Positions 55,501 to 64,000 of a stretch of DNA of 64,000 nucleotides are shown here, piece by piece. Under the pieces are notes generated by a model. It saw only the letters and a program-made list of their open reading frames with translations, had not been told where the DNA came from and did not search any database. The position numbers and the translations under genes are program-made. Where the stretch lies: contig CM060465.1 of assembly GCA_030544235.1 (NCBI GenBank), forward strand, positions 35,008,488 to 35,072,487. The letters run 5' to 3'. Each line of letters starts with the position of its first letter. The first letter of the stretch is position 1. This DNA is from Lepturacanthus savala (lineage: Eukaryota > Chordata > Actinopteri > Scombriformes > Trichiuridae).

Positions 55501-56310
55501 GGCAAAGACACTGTGCACACCACTGTATTTGCCTTGAAGCAGTGAAGCTGGATGTGGATAAACCAGAAACACTCTTCTCCTACATTCCGCTGCAGCGTAA
55601 TTAAAAGTCGACGTCTTCCAGGGACTGAAAATAGCTGAAAAGTGTCGTTTGGCTGCAGAAACCAGAGCCGCCGAAGGTGCAGCAACAGAAACAGATGGTT
55701 GGAGCGACGCTCCCGAGAGAGCAGCAACACGATATTCCTGCTCAGAGAAACAGATCCAGAGGTAATCTGACACCAGGAGAAGAGCTTTAATTAAGAAGTG
55801 ACGAGTCAATTAGTAGAAATCCTCCCTGTGTTGGTGTTGAAGAGATGACACTTTAGCTTCTTTATCTCTGTTTAAAGACAAAAACCTCTTCAGGCCAACA
55901 ATCAGCTGCTTGATGAGCAAACAACAGAGGGAATTACAGGAGTTCTGCCTGATATATTATAATTAGTGGGACCAAAGAACCAATAAAGTCAGTATTAAAG
56001 GTCCTACTGTTACTACTACTGTTAAAATATCTGATCTTACGGCTCTAATTCATCATTTAACCTGTTTTATAGCTTGTTTATTCCTTTATTTATGGACAAA
56101 TAATTGATATTTTAACTCTTATTAATCACTGAACTTTAGTCTTTAAGTTTTATATAAAGTATTTTTATCTGTGTACATTAGTTTTGCAGGATTCCATCTA
56201 TATTTATACAGTAATCTTTGTGGTTGTGGTTGAATTCTTATCATTTATAGCAGGAAAACGGATAAAAACAACTTTATTACTGGTATTGAGAGTTGTCTCA
56301 TCTATAGCAA
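55501..56310. other. Non-repetitive stretch, no recognised gene
   Basis: Moderate-GC at 55500-55800, AT-rich after. The 135-codon minus frame (55402-55809) begins in this unique part but its C-terminal third is minisatellite translation, so I do not accept it as a gene. Confidence 0.4.
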
Positions 56311-56314
56311 TCAT

Positions 56315-56920
56315 TTCCTAGTTTTATTCCAGTTTTATTCCAGTTTCATCCCAGTTTAATTCCAGTTTTATTCCAGTTTTATCCCAGTTTTATCCCAGTT
56401 TAATCCCAGTTTTATCCCAGTTTAATCCCAGTTTTATCCCAGTTTAATCCCAGTTTAACCCCAGTTTTATCCCAGTTTAATCCCAGTTTAATCCCAGTTT
56501 AACCCCAGTTTAACCCCAGTTTAACCCCAGTTTAATCCCAGTTTAATCCCAGTTTAACCCCAGTTTAACCCCAGTTTAATCCCAGTTTAATCCCAGTTTT
56601 ATCCCAGTTTAACCCCAGTTTAACCCCCGTTTTATCCCAGTTTAATCCCAGTTTAACCCCAGTTTAATCCCAGTTTAATCCCAGTTTAATCCCAGTTTTA
56701 TCCCAGTTTAATCCCAGTTTAACCCCAGTTTAATCCCAGTTTAATCCCAGTTTAATCCCAGTTTTATCCCAGTTTAATCCCAGTTTAACCCCAGTTTAAT
56801 CCCAGTTTAATCCCAGTTTTATCCCAGTTTAACCCCAGTTTAATCCCAGTTTAATCCCAGTTTAATCCCAGTTTAATCCCAGTTTAATCCCAGTTTAATC
56901 CCAGTTTAATCCCAGTCAGG
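56315..56920 (+). repeat. 11-bp satellite (CCCAGTTTAAT)
   Basis: About 55 head-to-tail units of CCCAGTTTAAT, with AACC and TTAT third-position variants. The left edge (56315-56370) has diverged TTCCAGTTTTA units, the body is homogeneous. Recurring orders of variants suggest higher-order amplification (for instance the series of AAT, ACC, AAT, AAT, AAT, TAT types near 56640-56800). The same strand keeps its bias throughout. Confidence 0.97.
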
Positions 56921-57485
56921 TGACGCTGCTTTCTTCCTCTTCCTGGTAACGCTCCAGTGACATTGATCGATCGTGGAGTAACGATTCAGCCTGAAAGCTG
57001 CTTTTTATCTTAATGGAAACAGGAGAATCCGATTAAAACCAGCTTTTCTGTAGATCCTGAAGGAAGCAGCGAAACTTTATCAGCGACAGAATCTGTCTGA
57101 TAAACAGGAAACAGGATAAAGACACTAAAAGCTTCAGAGGTAGAAGAAGTGAGGCTGGAAATAGACCAACAGACGTGGTTGTAAATCTATTTTTAGATCA
57201 GAAACTCAGTAAAAGACTGTTTTTGATGCTGGAGACGAGTGAATTATGAATCAGGTTCAACAGGAAGAGAAACTAAAGCAACTTTTAACAAATCATTAAG
57301 TCACGTAGCACAAACAGAAGAAAAGAAAGAAATGGAAGATAAGAGCAGAAAAATCCTGAATATTACTGGTTAATCAGAGAATTGATTGATCTATAAAATA
57401 AATACATTTTACATCAATTTCTGTCAATTGACGAATTGATTAATTGTTTTAATCATTAAAAAATCTGAGAAATTTACAGAATTTT
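56921..57485. other. Non-repetitive stretch, no recognised gene
   Basis: No gene, RNA or repeat recognised. Confidence 0.4.
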
Positions 57486-58236
57486 ACAGAATAATAATAA
57501 AAAAAAAATAATTTGGATTGAAGCAACGTTTTTTGATTGAATAATAAAGATATATATAATAAATAATATATTAAAATATATATTTACATTCAAATAAATA
57601 AATAAATAATTTTTTGGATTTTTTTTTATTTAAGTGATTTTTTTTCATTGATTGAAACGTTTTGTTTTTTTTACAGAATAATAATAATAAAAAAAATAAT
57701 TTGGATTTAAGCAACGTTTTTTGATTGAATAATAAAGATATATATAATAAATAATATATTAAAATATATATTTACATTCAAATAAATAATTTTTTTAATT
57801 TTTTTTTTTATTTAAGTGATTTTTTTCATTGATTAAAAAGGTTTTTTTGATTGAAATTAAGCTTTATTTGATTGAAAATATATATTTTTGATTGAATAAT
57901 AAAGACATAAATGTCCAACCCATAATATTGTAATATATATATATGGGGTTATTTTAGTGTCAAATATATTTTTTGGATTAAAAAAAGTTGTTTTTAATGA
58001 ATATATATTTTTTGATTGAATAATAAAGACACAAATATACAACATAATAATACAATATATGTTTCTTTAAGGTTCAAATATAATTTTCCCATTCAAACAC
58101 TTTATTTTCTCTGATTTATGTGAATTTTGTTTTATTAAAGCAACTTTTTTTGATTGAATAATAAAGACAAATGTCCCAAAAGTACCTTCACTTCAATCAA
58201 AGAATTTTATTGAATTTTTTTTTTATTGAAATTTTC

Positions 58237-58288
<52 letters not shown>

Positions 58289-58880
58289 TAAATATTCATA
58301 TATTTTTTGACTGAATAATACTGACCCACATCTAGCTCCATACAAGCAGAGAACATCATATATATGGGGTTGTTTTAGTCTCAAATATATATTTTTGGCA
58401 TTAAACACGTTTTTCTATTGATTAAAAAGTTGTATTTTACATTTTTTTTAATGAAAGGTTTTTTTTGATTGAATTTTCTATATTGAAAATATATATTTCT
58501 TTGACTGAATAATAATGACCCACATCTAGCTCCATACAAGCAGAGAACATCATATATATGGGGTTGTTTTAATCTCAAATATATATATATATTTGCATTC
58601 AAGCACTTTTTGGTTGTATTCTACAGGGGTTTGTTGATTGAAATAAAGCTTTTTTTCTATATTGTAATATATTTTGGAATGGATAATAATGACCCACATC
58701 TAGCTCCATACCAGCAGACATCATCATATATATGGGGTTGTTTTAATCTCAAATATATTTTTTTTGCATTCAAGCACTTTTTTGTTGTATTTTACAGGTT
58801 TTTTAAATTAAAATGAAGCTTTTTTTCTATATTGTAATATATTTCATACTGAATAATAAAGCCACTCATCTAGCTCCGTA
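57486..58880 (+). repeat. AT-rich tandem array, unit about 175-195 bp
   Basis: TTGATTGAATAATAAAGA recurs about seven times. GCAACGTTTTTTGATTGAAT lies at 57523 and 57711 (188 bp). GACCCACATCTAGCTCCATA lies at 58323, 58517 and 58691 (194, 174). Includes a (TA)n run at 58240-58286. Small Ile/Tyr-rich frames on the minus strand come from the repeat. Confidence 0.88.
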
Positions 58881-59290
58881 CTAGTAGAGAATCAGTGCTG
58901 CTGTGAATGAATCAGCTCCTGTTTGTGGTTGTGAAAACAGCAGATTTTTGTCTCTAAACACACGAGACGTCACGTCTGTTGCTGCTGTACCATCAGTCCT
59001 CGTCACGGATTGATCCACGACAACCGCTGAACGATCGATGGAGGACGTGAACACGCCGAAGCTGCCAATCAGTTTAACGGTTGTTTCGGGGAAAAAACTA
59101 AATAATAATCCGGATCAGAATCTCTGCTCCTCCTCCTTCGTTCACAGAATGTTTCACCTCCCAACGGCTCAGAAGGACATCGGCAAACAAATCTAATTCT
59201 CTGAAATGACTCTGAAATCACATTATCTGGAAAACCGGCAAACGTCCAAAGCTCCGATTTAGCAGCAAATTAAGACAGAAATGATCCCCA
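58881..59290. other. Non-repetitive stretch, no recognised gene
   Basis: Moderate-GC unique sequence, including CGTCACGGATTGATCCACGA. No frame recognised. Confidence 0.4.
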
Positions 59291-60265
59291 GTAGAGATGC
59301 AGCGATTAATCAATTAGTCACTAACGGTTCTGATGTTGAGTGGATTTGAGACGTTTTTCAGAAGAAAATGTCAAAATTCTCTGATTATTTCCTGGTTTCT
59401 TTAGTCTCTATAATAATAAACTGATGATCTTTGGGTTTTAGGTTGAATCTTCAGCTTTTATGAACCAAAGAACTAATCGATTAATCATTTCAATAACAGG
59501 TAATCGACTATCATAATAGTAGTTAGTTGTATCCCTGATCTTAATTAATTCATTTCGTATTTAAGTCAGTTTATTATCCATAATTTACTTTTTCTTCTTT
59601 ATCTTAAAATCCTAATTTTCTCTTGATTGACTAGAGCTGCAACGATTAATCAATTAGTTGCCAACTATCACATTAATCACCAACTATTTCAATAATTAAA
59701 TTAATCAATTTGAGTCATTTTTAAAGAAGAAAATGTCAAAACTCTCTGGTTTCAGCTTCTCTTCTCTGATTATTTCCTGGTTTCTTTAGTCTCTATAATA
59801 ATAAACTGATGACTGAAACTTCACAGGATCTAGAACGGAACCCTGAGGAACCCCACATTTAATTTGAGTCATTTTTAAGAGGAAACTATCCAAATTCTCT
59901 GGTTCCAGCTTCTCTTCTCTGATTATTTCCTGGTTTCTTTAGTCTCTTAGGTTGAATCTTCAGCTAAAATCAACATTTTACACCATTTTATGAACCAAAC
60001 AACTAATCGATTAATCAACTAATCATTACAGTTCTTCTCATGACAGGTTAGAAAGTTTGATTTTATAGAGTCAATGATAATCTATTAAAAATATGACTAA
60101 AAGACTTAATTATTATTGTAACATAACATGTAACATAATATTGGTTTAATACCAAATGGGTCAGAACTAAAGAGAATTTGTGTCATATAAAGGTTCAAAG
60201 ATTAGTTGATTAATTGGTTTCCAACTATTTTGATAATTGATTAATAGATACAAGTCGTTTTAAAG
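59291..60265 (-). mobile_element. TIR-unit cluster 11 (minus orientation)
   Basis: The units read in reverse (CTCTGATTATTTCCTGGTTT, TTAGTCTCTATAATAATAAA). Left TIR copies near 59634, right TIR near 60030. An RT fragment lies at 59819-59860. The linker 60045-60175 is the reverse of the linker family used in arrays 1 and 5. Confidence 0.8.
59819..59860 (-). mobile_element. Embedded LINE RT motif fragment
   Basis: The reverse complement encodes CGVPQGSVLDPV, the same junction as at 15797, 26008 and 36654. Confidence 0.75.
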
Positions 60266-60266
60266 T

Positions 60267-60316
<50 letters not shown>
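60267..60316 (+). repeat. (TAGA)n microsatellite
   Basis: About twelve ATAG units, running directly into the TAGATCTCAG satellite. Confidence 0.95.
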
Positions 60317-61376
60317 CTCAGCCTTTTAATCTTGATCTCAGTCTTATATCTAGATCTCAGCCTTATATCTAGATCTCAGTGTTATATCTAGATCTCATCT
60401 ATATATTTCTAGATCTCAGCCTTATATCTAGATCTCATCCGTATATATCTACATCTCAGTGTTATATATCTAGATCTCATCTATATATTTCTAGATCTCA
60501 GCCTTATATCTAGATCTCATCCGTATATATCTACATCTCAGTGTTATATATCTAGATCTCAGCCTTATATCTAGATCTCAGCCTTATATCTAGATCTCAT
60601 CTATATATTTCTAGATCTCAGCCTTATATCTAGATCTCATCCGTATATATCTACATCTCAGTGTTATATATCTAGATCTCAGCCTTATATCTAGATCTCA
60701 GCCTTATATCTACATCTCATCTATATATTTCTAGATCTCAGTCTTGTATATCTAGATCTCAGCCTTATATCTAGATCCCATCTATATATTTCTAGATCTC
60801 AGCCTTATATCTAGATCTCATCTGTATATATCTAGATCTCAGCCTTATATCTAGATCTCAGCCTTATATCTAGATCTCATCCATATATATCTACATCTCA
60901 TCTATATATTTCTAGATCTCAGTCTTGTATATCTAGATCTCAGCCTTATATATCTAGATCTCATCCGTATATATCTAGATCTCAGCGTTATATATCTAGA
61001 TCTCAGCCTTATATATCTAGATCTCAGCCTTATATATCTAGATCTCAGCCTTATATATCTAGATCCCATCCGTATATATCTAGATCTCAGCCTTGTATAT
61101 CTAGATCTCAGCCTTATATCTAGATCTCAGCCTTATATCTAGATCTCAGCCTTGTATCTAGATCTCAGCCTTGTATCTAGATCTCAGCCTTATATCTAGA
61201 TCTCAGTCTTATATCTAGATCTCAGTCTTATATCTAGATCTCAGCCTTATATCTACATCTCATCTATATATTTCTAGATCTCAGCCTTATATATCTAGAT
61301 CTCAGCCTTATATCTAGATCTCAGCCTTATATCTAGATCTCAGCCTTATATCAAGATCTCAGCCTTGTATCTGGCC
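60312..61376 (+). repeat. 19-21 bp satellite (CTAGATCTCAGCCTTATAT)
   Basis: About 52 units of CTAGATCTCAGCCTTATAT, with variants GTCTTATAT, CATCCGTATATAT, CATCTATATATTT and TACATCTCA. Three- to five-unit combinations recur near 60385, 60475 and 60595, so there is a higher-order structure. Each standard unit has overlapping TCTAGA and AGATCT palindromes. No open frame persists. Confidence 0.97.
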
Positions 61377-61847
61377 CTGTAGACAGTCAGCAGCATCATG
61401 GCCGCCTGTCAGGTGCAGCCCTTTCTGAATCTCGTGATCTCTGCAGCTAATGCATCCTGTTCCAGACCCTGGAGGTTTGTCCACCTCCTTCCTGCCAGGT
61501 GCCCGAGTCCTCTCTCAGCAGGAAGTAGCTAACCTGTTAGCGTGTTAGCGGCGTTTTTTTCCCTCTTGTGATTTTGTGGGGTAAGTTGTCGTGTGTCTGC
61601 AGACTCAGGTTTTTATGTAACTGTACCCTGTGAGATGTGAGTCCTTCTCCAGGCCTCAGCCTCCATTAGTGTCACAGCAGAATCGCTGCTGCTCCTCTGG
61701 TTTGAAGCTGAAATCACGTCCAGGTCGACAGGTCACGTCACCTGAGGCAAAAAACTAGAAACGGCGTCAAATTCCTTTGTGCTGTTTGCTCAGCTGCTGA
61801 ATTTATAACAGGAGATTTGTTGTTGTTGTTGTTGTTACTGGGGATTA
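61377..61847. other. Non-repetitive stretch, no recognised gene
   Basis: Moderate GC; a (GTT)n tract lies at 61818-61837. No gene recognised. Confidence 0.4.
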
Positions 61848-61995
61848 CACTGCAAAAAATACAACCCTGATAATGGAAAATATCTTGTTTATCTAATATT
61901 AAGTAGAATTATCTCATTCCATTTGGCTGTTTTCAAGGTTTTTTTTGTTATTTTCAGTCAATTTAGTCTTGTTTTCTTCAAATAAGATTAGATTG
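61848..61995 (+). mobile_element. Possible CACTGCAAAA-type non-autonomous element
   Basis: Starts ACACTGCAAAAAATACAACC, continues AAATATCTTGTTTATCTAAT and TCAGTCAATTTAGTCTTGTT. The internal phrases match 52640-52790. The right terminus is not clear. Confidence 0.45.
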
Positions 61996-62119
61996 TTTGA
62001 GTTGTTTATGTTAATGACGCCTCTTTTATCCGATATGGAGTTTTTGTTCATCTCAAATCCTTTGAAAACCTTCAAATAAATCAAATTATTGGTACAAATG
62101 GTCCAATTGCAGACCATTT

Positions 62120-63320
62120 TGGTGTTATTGGTTCGATTAATCGATTTGTTTTGGTTCATAATCCAAATATTGATCAGAATTATCTTGAATTATCTTCTTC
62201 CGTTGTGTTTTATCTAGATTTTTTTCAAGAAAACAATGTTAAAATGACCAAAATCAAGACAACACCTACCTGCTATCTGTGATACTTCTATATAGTTGGT
62301 GATTAATGTAATAAAATGATTAATCAACTAATCGTTGCAGCTCTATATGACACTATTTCTCTTAACTTCTGGCCAGTTTGGTATCAAACTAATATTTATA
62401 TATCCTGATTTATAACCATTGGAATTAAAAATCTGGACTAAAAGATCAAACTTTCTAACCAATCATGAATAGAGCAGCAACGATTAGTTGATTAATTGAT
62501 TAATTGATTCATTATTTGGTTCATAAAATAGTGTAAAATGTGGAACATCTGCCAATAGAAATTAGATAATTCAAAAGAATTTAATATATTTGAAGCTGGA
62601 ACCAGAGAATTTGGACGTTTTCTGACTCAAATCGATTAATCGATTATCAAAATAGTCGATTAATCGATTAATCAATGAATTGTTGAAGCTGTAAATGACA
62701 AATTCTCTCAAATCAGTTAATTATTTAAGTATTGCTAATAGTTCTAATAGACAGATTATCAAATACTATTAAATCAAACCTTCTAATCTATCATGAGTAG
62801 AGCTGATTAGTTGATTAATCGATTAGTTATTTGATTCATAAAATAGTGTAAAACAGTCCACAACCTAAAGATCATCAGTTTATTATTATAGAGACTAAAG
62901 AAACCAGAAAATAATCAAAGAGAAGCTGGAACCAGAGAATTTGGATGTTTTCTGACTCAAATCGATTAATCGATTATCAAAATAGTCGATTAATCGATTA
63001 ATCAATGAATTGTTGAAGCTGTAAATGACAAATTCTCTCAAATCAGTTAATTAAGTATTGCTAATAGTTCTAATAGACAGATTATCAAATACTATTAAAT
63101 CAAACCTTCTAATCTATCATCAGTATAGCTGATTAGTTGATTAATCGATTAGTTATTTGATTCATAAAATGATTTAAAACAACCTAAAAATCATCAGTTT
63201 ACTATTATAGAGACTAAAGAAACCAGGAAATAATCATTTTCTTCTTTAAAAAACAACTCAAATCTATTAATTATCAAAATAGTTGGTGATTAATCGATTA
63301 ATCGTTGCAGCTCTTAGACT
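62120..63320 (+). mobile_element. TIR-unit cluster 12
   Basis: Units with left ends near 62472 and 62800 and right ends near 62340 and 63313. A 330-bp tandem period is visible: CTGACTCAAATCGATTAATC at 62622 and 62952, with linker ACAAATTCTCTCAAATCAGT, then AATAGACAGATTATCAAATA in both. The copies have a short form of the body and a shortened left end (GAGCTGATTAGTTGATTAAT), which is a private variant. Confidence 0.85.
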
Positions 63321-63640
63321 TTGAACATCATATAAACCACAAATTTAAGATCTTTGAGCTGAATTTAATGGAAACTGTTGAGTTTTTTTAGTTTATTCCA
63401 CCAGATGCAACAGCTGATCCACTGGATTTTAACCGGGTTCATCATTAAAGATGCAGAAAACTGATAAGAATCAGTAGAAATAGCAATAAAACCAGAGAAT
63501 CTACGTTACTTTGGATCCAATTCTGACTTCTCCAGGTTTCTATTATATATTGATGTATAGATAAATCGTTTTCTTGATTTTATTCGAACATTAAACAACA
63601 ATATGTGTATTTTTATGGCTTTTTGAAGCAGGTTTCATCA
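63321..63640. other. AT-leaning stretch, no recognised gene
   Basis: Nothing recognised. Confidence 0.4.
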
Positions 63641-64000
63641 TTAACTTGCTGCTGAACCAGGACGCGCCCATGGCACCTTCTCCCGCACCTGAAGTCCCGC
63701 ACAAACCCCCCAAACCCCGCAGCGAGTCCTCACTGAGACTAAACCACGAGCCTCAATCAGTTTCGGTTCTAATCCCGCATCGCAGCGTCCGACAATCCGA
63801 CAATCCTCGGTATGTGCGGGTCTGTCAGGCTGTGGCCTCTGGTGCGGGATCATTAATGCGGGACAGGACACACGCACACATGCGGGATATGAGGCTGAAT
63901 CACGCACCGCACCAGTGCATCGAGTGCTGTGTGTTGGTTTATTTTTTTTCCAGGGAGGGAAGTGCTGAATGTGGCAGAATGTGCGGCGGATCACGCATCG
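63641..64000. other. GC-rich, CpG-containing right edge; possible splice acceptor
   Basis: The composition rises sharply, with repeated TGCGGGA phrases (about 63815, 63843, 63858, 63885). A 117-codon minus frame covers it with Cys, Pro and Arg-rich composition and no known domain. On the plus strand TTTATTTTTTTTCCAG ending at 63953 is a good acceptor. The bases after it are open in two frames up to the window end (one reads REVLNVAECAADHAS). An exon or a CpG-rich gene start may lie here, but the window ends before it can be judged. Confidence 0.3.

Noticed and set aside
55402..55809. 135-codon minus-strand frame beginning MTRHFLIKALLLV, resembling a signal peptide
   Set aside because: About a third of it is minisatellite translation. 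The N-terminal hydrophobic run is short and there is no family match or splice context.
56315..56920. Telomere-like repeat, because of C-rich runs followed by TTAA
   Set aside because: The vertebrate telomere unit is CCCTAA in 6-bp periods; here the period is 11 bp (CCCAGTTTAAT).
60312..61376. Possible tRNA or snRNA gene cluster because of regular short palindromes
   Set aside because: No A/B box or cloverleaf could be found. The palindromes are just the TCTAGA and AGATCT steps of a simple satellite.

Overview
The window looks like repeat-dense, gene-free nuclear DNA from a vertebrate, most probably a teleost fish. The reasons are: no long open reading frames and no bacterial-style gene packing; abundant AT, CA, CTG and GATA microsatellites; hAT-type termini (rc CAGTGGTTCTCAAAGTGGGG near 9.28 kb); a dispersed repeat at 18.6-18.9 kb of a kind common in fish (starts CAAGTCAATTTTATTTATAT, ends near GGCAAGAAAAAACTCCC); and many fragments carrying the non-LTR reverse transcriptase signature GVPQGSILGP. 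I could not identify any complete protein-coding gene, tRNA, rRNA or CRISPR array. The longest open frames lie in tandem repeats or AT-rich DNA, or have no recognisable family. Most likely this is intergenic or deep-intronic sequence. A possible exon (17.3 kb) and a possible splice acceptor at the right edge (63.95 kb) are offered only as weak calls.

Three repeat systems dominate. (1) A short terminal-inverted-repeat unit, about 225-280 bp, starts GAGCTGCAACGATTAGTTGA and ends with its reverse complement, with TA on both sides. It fills 12.9-14.8, 15.7-16.8, 18.9-23.9, 25.1-26.7, 35.0-37.4, 39.0-40.5, 44.5-47.8, 50.5-51.9, 59.3-60.3 and 62.1-63.3 kb. Neighbouring copies share the DNA between them, so the repeating object is unit plus linker (348 bp at 13.2-14.1 kb), and whole blocks appear in both orientations. 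Short reverse-transcriptase motif fragments are embedded in the same junction again and again. (2) A minisatellite with a unit of about 31 bp (core GTGCCCTCTAGGAGCC, then TGTGCTAAA) occupies six blocks: 11.0-11.8, 27.5-28.7, 32.5-34.5 (reverse orientation), 48.3-49.5, 52.8-53.8 and 54.5-55.5 kb. (3) Several unrelated tandem arrays sit between them: a 79-bp array (5.4-5.8 kb), an AATAAA-bearing array (41.8-42.6 kb), a 16-bp array (43.3-43.9 kb), an 11-bp array (56.3-56.9 kb), a ~190-bp AT-rich array (57.5-58.9 kb) and a 19-bp array beside a GATA tract (60.3-61.4 kb).

The left end (0.8-2.7 kb) is a cluster of eight pieces of a LINE reverse transcriptase, partly duplicated as a ~440-bp tandem. 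The less repetitive stretches (14.9-15.6, 16.8-17.6, 18.1-18.6, 26.7-27.5, 37.4-39.0, 42.7-43.3, 43.9-44.5, 47.8-48.3, 49.5-50.5, 51.9-52.4, 55.5-56.3, 61.4-61.8 and 63.6-64.0 kb) have higher GC and are where conserved non-coding or exonic sequence would be sought.

No group of genes acting together can be described. The biology visible here is amplification: how a palindromic TIR unit, its linker and captured LINE fragments spread locally as one composite, and how the same minisatellite came to occupy six blocks.
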